A DNA stretch of 64,000 bases from Alkalimarinus alittae (GTDB lineage: Bacteria; Pseudomonadota; Gammaproteobacteria; Pseudomonadales; Oleiphilaceae): NCBI RefSeq assembly GCF_026016465.1, contig NZ_CP100390.1, positions 1,402,001 through 1,466,000 on the forward strand, given 5' to 3'. Positions 9,450-19,922 of this stretch are shown one piece after another (position 1 is the first letter of the stretch; every line of letters begins with the position of its first letter). Made by a program: the position numbers and the translations under genes. A model generated the notes under the pieces. That model was not told where the DNA came from. It did no database searches and saw only the letters and a program-made list of their open reading frames with translations.

Positions 9450-11486
9450 TTAACCGTTACTCTCTGTTGGTTCAGTTTGTTGTTCGGCGCTTTTTGCGTC
9501 GTTAAGAGCGGTTTCTGCATGGCTCACTCTTGTGCGGTTTTTTGCAATAGCGCGTTCAATTTTCTCTACACGATCGGGGTGGTTTTGTTTGGCGTCTTCT
9601 AATGTATCTAACATCAGTTGTAGCTTGCTCTTGGCCTTATCGACGTTGACTTGTAGCTCTTTAATAGAAGGTCCAGTGGATGCTTGTGGTGCTGCACCTT
9701 GTGCCTGCGCAGACTCTCCCATAGTCGCTATTTGGTTTTTAAGTTTCAATACATTGCTTTTGCTGCTTTCTACAGCAGTTGCCAGTTTTTCTGCACGCGC
9801 TGGGTTATTGGTGAGTGCATCTTTCCAGGCAGCTTCCATCTTGCTAAATTTATCTTCGGCGCTGAGCAACTTTTTTTGCAGGGTTTCTAGTGTGACTTCT
9901 GGTGCTGCTTGGGCTTGCTTTTTGGCCTCCACTCGTTGTAATGCGGCTTGAATAGCAGCGGCCTTGTCATTCTTTGAATCTGGCTCTGTGGTTACGCCTG
10001 ACGCAGATGATTCTTTTGCGGCTTCAGCTTCTTTTTTAGCGGCCTGAGCTTTTGCCGCCGCTTCCGCTCTGGCTTTGCGCTTGGCTTCTTTCTCTGCTTT
10101 TTCTCGCTCTATACGCTCTTGTCGGAACTCAAAGCGCTCGCGAGCTTGATTCGATTTTTCTTGGTCTGCTTTTATTTGTCTTATTTCGCCTTTCGCATAT
10201 CGGTAGTATTGAACTAATGGGATAGTGCTGGGGCAAACGTATGAGCAGGCACCACATTCAATGCAGTCAAATAGATTGTGATTTTCAGCTTTTTCAAACT
10301 CTTGCCCTTTCGCAAACCAGTACAGTTGTTGCGGTAGCAACTCAGCAGGGCATACTTCCGAACACATGCCGCAACGAATACAGGCTTGAGCAGGCTGTGG
10401 TGGTGTGAGCTCTTTGTTTGTGGCCGCTAATAAACAGTTAGTGGTTTTTACAACCGGTAATCGAGTGTCGTGTAATGTAAAGCCCATCATAGGGCCACCC
10501 ATCACTAAGCGGCTACCTTTTTGATTTAGGTATCCATTTTTTTCAAGTAGCCAGTCGATAGGCGTACCAATTAAAACTTCAACGTTACCTTTGTTGGCGA
10601 TGCAGTCGCCGGTTATGGTGGTAACGCGTGAGATAAGTGGTTCGTCGAATCGGATAGCGCGATATACTGCAGCGGCGGTGGCTACATTCTGGCACATGAC
10701 GCCAATATCTGCGGGGATTCGCCCATGAGGAACTTCTTTACCCGTCAGAATCTTAATCAGTTGTTTTTCACCTCCAGAAGGATATTTAGTGGGAATAACG
10801 ACCACTTCTATTCGGGTGTCTTTAGCTGCCTCGCGAAGAGCGCTAATGGCTTCAGGTTTGTTATCTTCAACGCCTATTAGGCATTCGCCAGGTTGAAGAA
10901 TGTAGGCCATTATTTCAAGACCTAGAATAACGTCTTTGGCGCGCTCTCTCATTAAACGGTCATCAGAGGTGATGTAGGGCTCGCATTCTGCGCCGTTTAA
11001 TATCAGCGTATTAACTTTATCTTGGCGCGGCGGGTTTAGCTTAATAGCGGTAGGGAAACCTGCGCCGCCCATACCAGCGATACCCGCATTACGTATTCGA
11101 ACGAGTAGTTCTTCAGGAGACAATGTTGAATAGTCTTCACAGGGCGTACGTTCGCACCATTTATCTTCACCGTCGGTGTCGATTATGACGCACAGGTCTG
11201 TCATGCCAGATGCATGAGGTACCTGATGGTCTTCAATTGCGCTCACTGTACCAGAGGTTGGGGCGTGAATAGCCACACTAATCGGGCCAACAGCCTCGGC
11301 GATTAACTGGCCTTTAAGTATCTTTTCGCCAACATTTACGATCGGCTCAGCGCGATGCCCTACATGTTGCTGTAGTGGCAATATCAACTGAGGAGGAATA
11401 CCTGCATTCGCAATGCTATTTTGATTCGATTGGTCTTTATTCTCTTTTGGATGTATACCGCCATGAAAGTCCCATATTTGTTTCAT
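9450..11486 (-). CDS. rsxC: Electron transport complex subunit RsxC/RnfC
   Basis: Membrane-peripheral subunit that accepts electrons from NADH. It has an N-terminal barrel-sandwich part, a Rossmann-like NADH/FMN region with [17 protein letters not shown] (about residues 135-150), and two 4Fe-4S motifs: [11 protein letters not shown] with a later CP, and [11 protein letters not shown]. Beyond about residue 445 comes a roughly 230-residue Ala/Lys/Glu-rich tail, predicted coiled coil and low complexity, as in long enterobacterial RsxC. Total 678 residues. Its start overlaps rsxB by 4 bp. Confidence 0.95.
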   Translation of the reverse strand: MKQIWDFHGGIHPKENKDQSNQNSIANAGIPPQLILPLQQHVGHRAEPIVNVGEKILKGQLIAEAVGPISVAIHAPTSGTVSAIEDHQVPHASGMTDLCVIIDTDGEDKWCERTPCEDYSTLSPEELLVRIRNAGIAGMGGAGFPTAIKLNPPRQDKVNTLILNGAECEPYITSDDRLMRERAKDVILGLEIMAYILQPGECLIGVEDNKPEAISALREAAKDTRIEVVVIPTKYPSGGEKQLIKILTGKEVPHGRIPADIGVMCQNVATAAAVYRAIRFDEPLISRVTTITGDCIANKGNVEVLIGTPIDWLLEKNGYLNQKGSRLVMGGPMMGFTLHDTRLPVVKTTNCLLAATNKELTPPQPAQACIRCGMCSEVCPAELLPQQLYWFAKGQEFEKAENHNLFDCIECGACSYVCPSTIPLVQYYRYAKGEIRQIKADQEKSNQARERFEFRQERIEREKAEKEAKRKARAEAAAKAQAAKKEAEAAKESSASGVTTEPDSKNDKAAAIQAALQRVEAKKQAQAAPEVTLETLQKKLLSAEDKFSKMEAAWKDALTNNPARAEKLATAVESSKSNVLKLKNQIATMGESAQAQGAAPQASTGPSIKELQVNVDKAKSKLQLMLDTLEDAKQNHPDRVEKIERAIAKNRTRVSHAETALNDAKSAEQQTEPTESNG

Positions 11487-12082
11487 GATACAGATACCTC
11501 TGGGCCTTTATCGGTTGCTATGATGTTGTCAGCGGTTGGCGGTTGGTTAATAGGGCTATCCCACGACCAAGATTTGATATCTTCTGGCACTGATACCATA
11601 TCGATACAGTCAACAGGGCAGGGCTCAACACATAAGTCGCAGCCAGTACACTCATCGGCAATAACGGTATGCATTTGCTTTGCCGCACCCAAAATGGCAT
11701 CGACGGGGCAGGCTTGAATACATTTAGTGCAGCCGATGCATTCATCTTCACGAATAACCGCTACTTGCTTGCCGGTTTCTTCTCCGTGTTCCGCATCGAG
11801 TGGCGGGGCTTCGACATCGAGTAAATCAGCGAGTGACTGGATAGTCGCTTCACCCCCCGGAGGGCATTTGTTGATTTCTTCGCCATTGGCAATGGCTTCA
11901 GCATAAGGGCGGCAACCGGGGAAACCACATTGGCCACATTGAGTTTGAGGGAGCAAATTGTCGATTTCATCAACAATTGGGTTTCCTTCAACTTTAAATT
12001 TGATTGCAGCGAACCCAAGGATCGCGCCAAAGACGACAGCCAAGGCGAGAAGGGTAAGAATGGCGCTTAAAATAATACTCAT
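11483..12082 (-). CDS. rsxB: Electron transport complex ferredoxin subunit RsxB/RnfB
   Basis: Iron-sulfur subunit passing electrons within the Rsx complex. It has an N-terminal membrane anchor (about residues 5-27), a 4Fe-4S domain [17 protein letters not shown] with a downstream KCPPGG, and two ferredoxin motifs, [12 protein letters not shown] and [12 protein letters not shown]. Length 199 residues. It sits 15 bp after rsxA and overlaps rsxC by 4 bp. Confidence 0.96.
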   Translation of the reverse strand: MSIILSAILTLLALAVVFGAILGFAAIKFKVEGNPIVDEIDNLLPQTQCGQCGFPGCRPYAEAIANGEEINKCPPGGEATIQSLADLLDVEAPPLDAEHGEETGKQVAVIREDECIGCTKCIQACPVDAILGAAKQMHTVIADECTGCDLCVEPCPVDCIDMVSVPEDIKSWSWDSPINQPPTADNIIATDKGPEVSVS

Positions 12083-12097
12083 TGATTAAGCCGATCC

Positions 12098-12679
12098 CTA
12101 AATGTTAACTAAGCCGGTGAAGCCTAAAAAAGCTAATGACATTAAGCCTGCGGTAATCATGCCAATCGCAGAACCCTTGAAAGGAGTGGGTACATCCGCG
12201 ACCGCTATTCGCTCTCGCATGGCCGAGAACAAAACCAGTACCAATGCAAACCCGACCGCAGCGCCAAAGCCATACATGATGGACTCAACAAAGCCGTTTT
12301 GTTTTTTGATATTCAACAGTGCGACACCCAGTACAGCACAGTTGGTGGTGATTAAAGGGAGGAATATACCGAGTACTCTATAAAGTAGAGGGCTGGTTTT
12401 TCTCACGACAATTTCGGTAAATTGAACCACCACCGCGATGACCAAAATAAAGGTGATGGTTTGTAGGTATTCGAGTCCGAGAGGCTCTAACAGATACTCG
12501 AATGCTAAATAACTGCAAACAGACGAAAGCGTCAAAACAAAGGTTGTCGCCAGCGACATTCCCATAGCAGTTTCTAGCTTATTGGAAACACCCATAAATG
12601 GACATAAACCCAGAAACTGGACTAGCACGAAATTGTTAACCAATATGGTGCTGACAAGAATGAGGATGTATTCGGTCAT
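12098..12679 (-). CDS. rsxA: Electron transport complex subunit RsxA/RnfA
   Basis: First subunit of the operon, a six-helix membrane protein pairing with Rsx[20 protein letters not shown] and [13 protein letters not shown] (iron-ligating Cys) are diagnostic. Three possible starts lie close together (TTG 12691, ATG 12682, ATG 12679). GGAG lies 6 bases before the ATG at 12679, and that start gives MTEYILI and exactly 193 residues, as in E. coli RsxA, so it is chosen. A sigma-70 promoter is visible upstream at 12733-12761. Confidence 0.95.
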   Translation of the reverse strand: MTEYILILVSTILVNNFVLVQFLGLCPFMGVSNKLETAMGMSLATTFVLTLSSVCSYLAFEYLLEPLGLEYLQTITFILVIAVVVQFTEIVVRKTSPLLYRVLGIFLPLITTNCAVLGVALLNIKKQNGFVESIMYGFGAAVGFALVLVLFSAMRERIAVADVPTPFKGSAIGMITAGLMSLAFLGFTGLVNI

Positions 12680-12732
12680 CATGTACTCCAATTAGCTAAC
12701 CCGAGCATAGGTTAGCCTCTATAAGGCCCGCT

Positions 12733-12761
12733 ATTATCTGAGAGCTTGTTATTCCATTCAA
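12733..12761 (-). promoter_or_regulatory. Sigma-70 promoter of the rsx operon
   Basis: On the minus strand TTGAAT (12756-12761) and GATAAT (12733-12738) are separated by exactly 17 bp, about 50 bases before the rsxA start. The position in the metG-rsxA gap supports rsxABCDGE-nth as its own transcript. Confidence 0.65.
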
Positions 12762-12904
12762 GATTTACAAAGAGAAAACCTAGTTGATTTTGGAATAAGG
12801 TTATTAAATCTTGTATTGGTATTTAACTTTATCGGTAGCTCGACAGTAAAGTTTCTGTCAGGCATGCAGGAACAACACTGTCATTCCCCCAAGTAATACC
12901 GTTA

Positions 12905-14959
12905 TTACATAATCCTCATGCCAGGCTTGGCGCCTTCATGTGGCTCTAATAACCAAATCTCTTTACCACCAGGGCCTGCGGCTAACACCATGCCTTCAGA
13001 CATACCAAATTTCATTTTTCGAGGCTTAAGGTTCGCCACCATGACGGTTAGCTTTCCGACCAAGTCTTCTGGCTGGTAAGCAGACTTAATGCCTGAGAAT
13101 ACCGTTTTGGTTTCGCCCCCTAAATCAAGTGTTAAACGGAGCAGTTTTTTGGCGCCTTCTACATGCTCTGCATTGGCAATGAGCGCTACGCGCAAGTCAA
13201 CCTTGGCAAAATCATCAAATTCAATTTCATCGGCAAAAGGCTCAAGTGGAGAAGACTCTTCTGCAGCTGCAGGCGCAGATTTTCCACTGACTTTAGCTTC
13301 AGCAATGGCGTCTTCTTTAGAGGCTTCAATCATGGCTTCAATTTTGCTCATTTCGATGCGCGTCATCATGGGCTTAAACTTGTTTACTTCATGATCAAGT
13401 AGTAACTCACCGCGCTGATGCCAACTTAATTTGACGTTCAAAAACGCTTCAGTCTTCTCCGTCATTGCGGGTAGTACGGGGGCCAAATAGGTGACCAGTA
13501 GCTTAAACATGTTGATCGCGTTAGAGCAGATGTTCTGTAATATTTGCTCTTGACCTTCTTGTTTAGCCAGCGTCCAAGGTGCTTTATCATGAATATATTG
13601 GTTAGCCGTTTCAGCTAGCTCCATAATAAGACGAACCGCTTTGCCAAAATCACGAGATTCATACAGCGCTGCAATGTCATCACCTGCATCAACAAACTGT
13701 TTTAATAATTCAGGCTCATCGCAGGTGGCTGATAAACGGCCATCGAAACGTTTAGTGATAAAACCTGCGCAGCGGCTAGCGATATTGACGACTTTTCCGA
13801 CTAAATCAGAGTTTACACGTTGTGCAAAGTCTTCTAGGTTAAGGTCTAAGTCATCTACATGGCTTGTCAGTTTTGCTGCAAAATAATAACGCAAATACTC
13901 AGGGTTCAGCTGTTCTAGGTACGTACTGGCTTTGATAAATGTGCCTCGAGACTTAGACATCTTTTTGCCGTTTACTGTGACAAATCCATGAGCATAAACA
14001 GCAGTAGGCGTTCTAAAGTCAGCACAATGTAGCATCGCTGGCCAAAACAAGGCGTGAAAGTTAATAATGTCTTTGCCGATAAAGTGATACAGCTCGGTCG
14101 TGGAATCTTTTCCCCAATAATCTTCAAAGTTAAGATCGTCACGACGCTTACATAGGTTTTTGAAGCTGGCCATGTAACCAATAGGGGCATCTAGCCAAAC
14201 ATAAAAGTATTTGCCTGGCTGATTGGGAATTTCAAACCCGAAGTAAGGCGCGTCACGACTGATATCCCACTCTTGTAGGCCAGAATCTAGCCATTCAGAT
14301 AGCTTATTCGCGATTTGTGGTTGTAATGTTCCGCTGCGGGTCCATTCTTTCAAAAACTCAGTAAATTCTGGCAATTTGAAGAAGAAGTGTTCGGAATCTT
14401 TTTCAATCGGCGTTGCTCCAGAAATAGCAGAGCGTGGGTTAATCAACTCCATTGGCGTGTAAGTCGCACTACAGACTTCACAGTTATCGCCATATTGGTC
14501 TTCGGCTTTACATTTAGGACAGGTGCCTTTAATAAAACGATCCGCTAGAAAGAGCTCTTTTTCAGGGTCAAACGCTTGAGTGATTGAGCGAGATGCAATG
14601 CGATCTTTGGCTAGGCATCTGTTGTAAATCAGCTCAGACAGCTCTTTATTTTCGTCAGAGTGAGTCGAGTAGTAGTTATCGAAATCAATTAAGAAATTAT
14701 CGAAATCTGCCTTATGCTCTTTATTGACACGATCAATGAGCTGTTCAGGCGTGATGCCTTCATTTTCTGCACGCAGCATAATAGCCGTGCCATGTGCATC
14801 GTCTGCACAGACATAAGTACAGTTTTCACCACGCAGCTTCTGAAAACGCACCCAAATATCAGTTTGGATATACTCCAGCATGTGGCCTAAATGAATAGGG
14901 CCGTTAGCATAGGGGAGCGCGCTGGTTACCAGAATGTTTCGTGCAGTGGTCTGTGTCAT
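12905..14959 (-). CDS. metG: Methionyl-tRNA synthetase
   Basis: Charges tRNA-Met and initiator tRNA with methionine. The class I HIGH motif is HLGH at residues 23-26, and KMSKS is at 333-337. The zinc-knuckle cysteines (147, 150, 160, 163) place it in the MetG1 group. The C-terminal domain from about residue 580 ([14 protein letters not shown]) is the EMAP/Trbp-like tRNA-binding dimerisation module. Length 684 residues, as in E. coli. It is divergent from mrp, a pairing common in gammaproteobacteria. Two initiator tRNA genes lie near 52 kb. Confidence 0.97.
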   Translation of the reverse strand: MTQTTARNILVTSALPYANGPIHLGHMLEYIQTDIWVRFQKLRGENCTYVCADDAHGTAIMLRAENEGITPEQLIDRVNKEHKADFDNFLIDFDNYYSTHSDENKELSELIYNRCLAKDRIASRSITQAFDPEKELFLADRFIKGTCPKCKAEDQYGDNCEVCSATYTPMELINPRSAISGATPIEKDSEHFFFKLPEFTEFLKEWTRSGTLQPQIANKLSEWLDSGLQEWDISRDAPYFGFEIPNQPGKYFYVWLDAPIGYMASFKNLCKRRDDLNFEDYWGKDSTTELYHFIGKDIINFHALFWPAMLHCADFRTPTAVYAHGFVTVNGKKMSKSRGTFIKASTYLEQLNPEYLRYYFAAKLTSHVDDLDLNLEDFAQRVNSDLVGKVVNIASRCAGFITKRFDGRLSATCDEPELLKQFVDAGDDIAALYESRDFGKAVRLIMELAETANQYIHDKAPWTLAKQEGQEQILQNICSNAINMFKLLVTYLAPVLPAMTEKTEAFLNVKLSWHQRGELLLDHEVNKFKPMMTRIEMSKIEAMIEASKEDAIAEAKVSGKSAPAAAEESSPLEPFADEIEFDDFAKVDLRVALIANAEHVEGAKKLLRLTLDLGGETKTVFSGIKSAYQPEDLVGKLTVMVANLKPRKMKFGMSEGMVLAAGPGGKEIWLLEPHEGAKPGMRIM

Positions 14960-15313
14960 GTTATATATCCCAGGCTAGTCTTTTAGTTCTGATCAACTGT
15001 TCGGTCTTTTCTCTAAAAACAAGAGGTTATCTAGCAGCGCATTGAAATTAATCTGTAAAGTATCAGCGCTTCGAAATTAGAGTATGGAAAATGGGCGCTA
15101 TGATACCGTTTGATGTCAAAAATTTCATCTTAATTCCGGCGCTTGGCGTGTTATTATTGAGCAAACGCAAGATAAATTATCTTTGGGTGAATTGAAATAC
15201 CGATAGCATTTTAAGTTACCGTTAGAAGTAGTAGACTATTTTACTTGGTTTTACCCTCCAATAACATTTTTCGGAATGTCGTTTTACAAGCAATTGCTCG
15301 GTGGAATAAATTT
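14960..15313. other. Divergent intergenic region between metG and mrp
   Basis: This stretch must hold both start regions. Promoter-like words (TTGACA and TATCAT read on the minus strand near 15105-15118) are too close together to make a standard promoter. Two similar words, GCGCATTGAAATTA and GCGCTTCGAAATTA (15038-15080), form a short imperfect direct repeat of unknown meaning. No RNA gene or small protein is supported; the frame of mrp extends to a TTG at 15245, but that start is unlikely. Confidence 0.4.
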
Positions 15314-16414
15314 ATGAGTCAAGTCGACGCGACGCAGTTAGAATCTGCAATCAAGTGTTACCAAGACCCTTATCTAAATGAAAATTTATATGAGCTTAAC
15401 GCTATTCAAAATGTAGAGAGCGATGAGCAGGGGAACGTAAAAGTAGATATCCAGATGGGTTACCCTTGTGATGGTATTAAGGGAGGAATGGCTCAAATCT
15501 TAACGTCTGCGATTGAAAATGTGGATGGCGTGGAATCAGTTACAATTAACGTGACTACGAAGATTATTCCGCACCAGGTTCAAAACCATATGAAGAATAT
15601 GGACAAAGTAAAAAATATTATTGCGGTGGCTTCGGGTAAGGGTGGAGTGGGTAAATCTACAACATCTATTAACTTGGCATTAGCGCTGAGCCAAGAAGGC
15701 GCTAAAGTCGGTATATTGGATGCGGATATATATGGGCCTAGTGTCGGCTTAATGTTGGGGTTTCCTGACGGAACGACGCCTAAAACACATGAGAACAAGT
15801 TTTTTATACCGCTCGAAAAATATGGTATACAAGCCATGTCGATGGCTTTTTTAGTGAATGATAAAACGCCGATGGTATGGCGTGGTCCAATGGTTAGTGG
15901 TGCGGTTCAGCAGTTGTTGAATCAGTCGTTATGGGATGATCTTGACTACTTGATTGTTGATATGCCGCCAGGTACAGGTGATATCCAACTGACGTTGTCA
16001 CAGAAAGTCCCAGTTGCGGGGTCTGTTATTGTGACCACGCCACAGGACATTGCTTTGCTTGATTGCAAGAAGGGCATTGAAATGTTCCGCAAAGTGGATA
16101 TTCCGGTGTTGGGTGTTATCGAAAATATGAGTGTTCATATTTGTAGTAACTGCGGGCACCATGAACCCCTCTTTGGAGAGGGCGGTGGTGAGCGTATAGC
16201 AGAAGAATATGATACGGCGTTACTTGGGCAGTTACCGCTGCACAAAACAATCAGGGAGCAAACAGATTCAGGTACGCCAACTGTAGTGGCTGAACCTGAT
16301 TCAGAAGTTGCACTGATGTATCGAGATATTGCTCGAAAAGTGACGGCTGAGCTGTCTAAGCGCGCTAAGAATTACAGTAATGTGTTTCCTGAGATTATTG
16401 TGAGTCAGGATTAA
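15314..16414 (+). CDS. apbC: Iron-sulfur cluster carrier ATPase Mrp/ApbC
   Basis: P-loop ATPase that binds and transfers 4Fe-4S clusters to apoproteins in the cytoplasm. It has an N-terminal MIP18/DUF59-type domain (residues 1-85), the deviant Walker A motif GKGGVGKST, the DADIYGPSVG block, and a CXXC cluster-binding motif in CSNCGHHEPLFGEGGG. ATG 15314 is chosen because a ribosome site (GGTGGA) lies about 8 bases upstream and the N-terminus MSQVD fits the family; a TTG 69 bases earlier lacks support. Length 366 residues. Confidence 0.93.
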   Translation: MSQVDATQLESAIKCYQDPYLNENLYELNAIQNVESDEQGNVKVDIQMGYPCDGIKGGMAQILTSAIENVDGVESVTINVTTKIIPHQVQNHMKNMDKVKNIIAVASGKGGVGKSTTSINLALALSQEGAKVGILDADIYGPSVGLMLGFPDGTTPKTHENKFFIPLEKYGIQAMSMAFLVNDKTPMVWRGPMVSGAVQQLLNQSLWDDLDYLIVDMPPGTGDIQLTLSQKVPVAGSVIVTTPQDIALLDCKKGIEMFRKVDIPVLGVIENMSVHICSNCGHHEPLFGEGGGERIAEEYDTALLGQLPLHKTIREQTDSGTPTVVAEPDSEVALMYRDIARKVTAELSKRAKNYSNVFPEIIVSQD

Positions 16415-16425
16415 ACAAGCTAGCA

Positions 16426-16448
16426 GGCGCAAGCGGAGAGTTTGCGCC
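16426..16448. terminator. Hairpin between convergent mrp and ccoI
   Basis: GGCGCAA (16426-16432) pairs with TTGCGCC (16442-16448) around a 9-nt loop, in the 52-bp gap between two converging genes. The T-tract is poor on both strands, so termination may be partial or factor-assisted. Confidence 0.5.
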
Positions 16449-16466
16449 TCGTTTCAGCAATTAGTA

Positions 16467-18677
16467 CTACTCCTTGCAAGCTTTATCAGTGAAGCTGTCA
16501 CTCTTACGTTGCATTCTCATGCTGTTAATGAATACACAAAGACTGCTTAAGGTCATGGCAATCGCTGCTACGACCGGCTGTACCCACCCTGTAATCGCCA
16601 TTGGCAGGGCCACTCCGTTATAAATAATTGCCCAGATCAGATTTTGTCGCATGAGCCTACGTGCCCGATGTGCGAACTGTAACGTGGATGGTATTCTCAT
16701 TAATCCATCAGGTAAATAAACAGCTGCGGCTGAGCTGGCTGATGTCGATGCTGAATGAACTGCAATGCCTAGTTGTGCTGATGCTAAGGCTAAGCCGTCG
16801 TTCAACCCGTCACCCACGAACGCGACACTGTGGTGCTTTTCTAGGTATTGAATAAAGCGACATTTTTGTTCGGGAGTCGCTTCGGCGATTACCCGTTCAG
16901 GCGGAATGTTCAAATGGTGTGCCAATGCTAGCGATGACCGGCGAGTATCGCCACTTAACAAATACATCGGCATGTTCATGTCCTTTAATGCTGGTATTAA
17001 AGAGAATGCTTCTGGTCGGATAGTTTCTTTGAATGTGATTTTTCCTGCATGCTGGTTATTGCAAGCAAGGTGTAATGTCATTTCGTCTTCAGTATTAACC
17101 AGTAGTTTTACACCTTGCGCTTTCAGCCAAGAGGCTCTTCCAGCTAAAACAGTTTGGTTACCTAACTGCCAGCAGGTGCCATGACCTAGTGCGGTTTTTC
17201 GGCTGCCGATTGTGCTATCGATGGTGGGAGTGCCTCGCATGGAAAGGCCTCTCGCTGTGGGGTGAGGAGAGTCTTGAAGTGTGTTAATGGCTAACTGTAA
17301 TAACTCGCTTTTTGACCAACCATTTGCTGGCTTAATGGTGGCTACTGTCGGGTTGTTAGTCGTGAGTGTGCCTGTTTTATCAAAAACGACCACGTTAATA
17401 TCTGCAGCTGTTTCGAGCGCGGCAGGGTCTTGAAAAACGATGCCGTTGGTGGTCATGTGTGCGTGCCCCATGATGACGACTAACGGGATGGCAAGACTTA
17501 ATGCGCAAGGGCAGGTGATAATCATCACAGCAAGAGCGCGTGCGGTTGCATCAAGGAGTGGAAGTCCTTGAAATAAGGCAAGCATCATAGCTGTAGTAGC
17601 GGCAATAAGAATGGTCGGAAGTAGTATTCTTGCTACCCGATCGGTGATGAGTTGTAGGGCGGTCTTTCTACTGAGTAACCCTCGTATTGATTGCGCTAGG
17701 TTGTCTATGCGGCGCTGACCGACGATGGCGGTCACGCTGAGTTTTACCTCTCCTTCAATTAAGATGCATCCTGCGTATAGCTCCGAATCAGGGCCGATTA
17801 GCTGCGGCGTGCTTTCGCCACTTATCATGGATATATCCATATACCCTGTACCGCTGATAACGCAGGCATCTAGGGCGAGATGCTGGCCTGAGCTCAGAGT
17901 GATAGTTTGATCGAGTTGAACCTGTTTAGCAGGTAGGGTTTCAGGTTCCCCGTTTGGCTGAATAACAGTGACGTCCTCGGGGGCTTCATTAAGATAGCTG
18001 CGTACTACGTCCGCAGCATGTCGTCTTACACTGTGATCAAGTAAGCGCGCAATGAGTTGAAAGGTGATGAGCATGACACTGGCATCAAAATAAACATGAT
18101 TACTACCTTCGATAAGGCTCCACACAGAAAGAATGCATGCTGCAGCTACAGCAAATGTAATCAGTGTATCGAGCCCTGGTACGCCGACTATAAGCGTGCG
18201 CCAGCCGACTTTGTAAAAGTGTGTGCCTGAGTAAATAAGTACGGGTAGGGCAAATAATCCGCTAGCTAATGCTAGGGACCAGGTTATGTCGGGTTCGACA
18301 ATGCCGAGAGGGGCTAAATACACGAGAAAGGCTGGCATCATGCTCCACATACCAAACACGACCGCAACGGCTAACCGCCATTGCAGTCGTTTGCGTATGG
18401 TGTCGCATACACGTTCAGATTGAGTTGATTGGGTCGTATGAAGGCGATAGCCTAATCGTGAGATTGCGAGTTTAAGCTTAGTAATATTGGTTTGTTCGGT
18501 ATTCCAGCTCAGCATGGCCGTGTCGGCTGCAAAACTGACCGAAACGTCTATTACTCCTTGCTGTCGACTTAGCAGCATTTCTATTGCTGCTGCACAGCTA
18601 CCGCAATGCATGCCCTCGACGAATAGTACGCTTTCTTGTACCGTCTTGTGGGCAGGCATTGCAGTGCTATCGATCAT
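16467..18677 (-). CDS. ccoI: Copper-translocating P1B-type ATPase CcoI (cbb3 oxidase assembly)
   Basis: Inner-membrane copper exporter supplying CuB to the cbb3-type oxidase. In order it has an HMA metal-binding domain with GMHCGSC (about residues 23-29), paired transmembrane helices, the actuator loop (ISGES), the transport motif CPCALSL, the phosphorylation motif DKTGTLT and the hinge GDGLND. Length 736 residues, with the long N-terminus usual for CcoI. It starts 1 bp after the cytochrome c gene stop, last in the oxidase operon, which supports assembly rather than copper tolerance as its job. Confidence 0.9.
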   Translation of the reverse strand: MIDSTAMPAHKTVQESVLFVEGMHCGSCAAAIEMLLSRQQGVIDVSVSFAADTAMLSWNTEQTNITKLKLAISRLGYRLHTTQSTQSERVCDTIRKRLQWRLAVAVVFGMWSMMPAFLVYLAPLGIVEPDITWSLALASGLFALPVLIYSGTHFYKVGWRTLIVGVPGLDTLITFAVAAACILSVWSLIEGSNHVYFDASVMLITFQLIARLLDHSVRRHAADVVRSYLNEAPEDVTVIQPNGEPETLPAKQVQLDQTITLSSGQHLALDACVISGTGYMDISMISGESTPQLIGPDSELYAGCILIEGEVKLSVTAIVGQRRIDNLAQSIRGLLSRKTALQLITDRVARILLPTILIAATTAMMLALFQGLPLLDATARALAVMIITCPCALSLAIPLVVIMGHAHMTTNGIVFQDPAALETAADINVVVFDKTGTLTTNNPTVATIKPANGWSKSELLQLAINTLQDSPHPTARGLSMRGTPTIDSTIGSRKTALGHGTCWQLGNQTVLAGRASWLKAQGVKLLVNTEDEMTLHLACNNQHAGKITFKETIRPEAFSLIPALKDMNMPMYLLSGDTRRSSLALAHHLNIPPERVIAEATPEQKCRFIQYLEKHHSVAFVGDGLNDGLALASAQLGIAVHSASTSASSAAAVYLPDGLMRIPSTLQFAHRARRLMRQNLIWAIIYNGVALPMAITGWVQPVVAAIAMTLSSLCVFINSMRMQRKSDSFTDKACKE

Positions 18678-18678
18678 A

Positions 18679-19290
18679 TCAAGGTGTCTGGAATGTCTGT
18701 TTCAGTTCGTTTACCGTCCATGGGTCACGATCACCAATAACCTCATTATGTTTTTCAACGATGGAGGCATCAATAGCTTCCGCGTTATTGCCCCAATTTT
18801 GACGGATGTATGTCAGCACCGCAGCGAGTTCAGCAGAAGAAAGAGTCCCTTTAAAGGAAGGCATGATTCCATTGTATGTATTTCCCGCTACTTCGATTTC
18901 ACCACTTAGACCATCGTGAATAATGGCAAGTGGAAGATTCGAATCTTCTGCTGTGACCCATTGACTGCCCGCCAGTGGAGGGAACGCGCCGGGTATGCCT
19001 TGGCCGGTAGCCTGATGACAGGCTGCGCAGTGAGCTGAAAACACGGTTTTACCTTCTGGGGCGGCAACGATTGTGCCGTCTAGAGACTCTTCTGGGCTCT
19101 GTGGGGGGGCGGCTACGGCTGTTCTACTATCACCGCCGAGCATCGGTTTGCCTATTTGCCAAGCATAATAACCAACACCCCAGACGATAAGGATAAAAAT
19201 CCATGCTAGCACGGCTTTGGGTGTGGTGAGGGTACCTTCTTCAGGTTCGGGGTTTTCACGCAATTGTGTATGTTTATCATCGTTTATCAC
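18679..19290 (-). CDS. Membrane-anchored monoheme cytochrome c, CcoP-like oxidase subunit
   Basis: One transmembrane helix (about residues 25-46) followed by a single cytochrome c domain with CAACH at residues 88-92 and the Met ligand probably in NGIMPSFKG. It sits where ccoP would be in a cbb3 operon, but classical CcoP is about 300 residues with two hemes; this protein has 203 residues and one heme. It presumably passes electrons to CcoO and CcoN. The start is a GTG at 19290, 8 bp after ccoO, with GGAG about 12 bases upstream (inside the ccoO end). Confidence 0.85.
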   Translation of the reverse strand: MINDDKHTQLRENPEPEEGTLTTPKAVLAWIFILIVWGVGYYAWQIGKPMLGGDSRTAVAAPPQSPEESLDGTIVAAPEGKTVFSAHCAACHQATGQGIPGAFPPLAGSQWVTAEDSNLPLAIIHDGLSGEIEVAGNTYNGIMPSFKGTLSSAELAAVLTYIRQNWGNNAEAIDASIVEKHNEVIGDRDPWTVNELKQTFQTP

Positions 19291-19298
19291 GGCGACTG

Positions 19299-19922
19299 TT
19301 ACTCCTTTATATCGTCAGGCTGAGCGTTAACGTCGGGCTGAGGTAAGGTCGGCGCAGGGTATGTGTGATCGAGCCCTAACAGGTATTCAGCCAATGCTAG
19401 CGCTTTATCGGTGGCAACGACATGGCCTTTTTTAGGGCCGTACGGCGGGGGTATATGAACTTCTTTTTCTCCCTCTGCGACTTTATCCACTGTCTTAAAT
19501 AAGAAACGGTGAGGCGGCATAATGCTATCAGGTACAACCGCCTGAGGGCTGTACAGGTGAATTAATTGCCAATCGATGCTGGGTTGTCGAGCGCCAATAT
19601 TGAACAGGTCAGGGCCTGTACGCATGGTACCTAGAAGGTGTGGTTCATCATACTTATAGTCGCCTGGCACAGACGGGCGACCCCAGCCTCGATCTTTGTC
19701 ACCCGGCGCGAATGAAGGGTCGCGAGGTTGCTGGCTATGGCAATAGATACAGCCATTAGCAATATACACCTGACGTCCTTTTAATTGTTGCGCCGTGTAG
19801 GGTTTAAGGTCTTCCGGCACCTCTTCAGATGACATTTGTATGTACGGCATCACTACCAGCGTGAGCATAGCCAAAAGCAGAATTAAGGCTGCGCCTACCA
19901 TTATCGCAAGTGCACGTTTCAT
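19299..19922 (-). CDS. ccoO: Cbb3-type oxidase monoheme cytochrome c subunit CcoO
   Basis: Membrane-anchored cytochrome c subunit (one helix at residues 5-28) with the heme site CIYCH at residues 58-62 and the CcoO landmarks GCIYCHSQQPRDP, GTMRTGPDLFNIGARQ and SIMPPHRFLF (Met ligand). It relays electrons from the partner cytochrome to the catalytic subunit. The 207-residue length is normal. The ATG overlaps the stop of ccoN by 4 bp. The C-terminal 20 residues are Pro/Asp rich. Confidence 0.92.
   Translation of the reverse strand: MKRALAIMVGAALILLLAMLTLVVMPYIQMSSEEVPEDLKPYTAQQLKGRQVYIANGCIYCHSQQPRDPSFAPGDKDRGWGRPSVPGDYKYDEPHLLGTMRTGPDLFNIGARQPSIDWQLIHLYSPQAVVPDSIMPPHRFLFKTVDKVAEGEKEVHIPPPYGPKKGHVVATDKALALAEYLLGLDHTYPAPTLPQPDVNAQPDDIKE

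Noticed and set aside
9532-9951. Long plus-strand open frame inside rsxC
   Set aside because: Shadow of the low-complexity Ala/Lys-rich tail of RsxC; the Ser/Cys-rich composition is typical of an antisense frame.
12841-12900. Terminator after metG from the GACAG/CTGTC inverted repeat
   Set aside because: The stem is only 5 bp and there is no T-run on the minus strand.
15245-15313. Upstream TTG start for mrp
   Set aside because: It adds 23 residues not seen in the family, and the ATG at 15314 has a better ribosome site.
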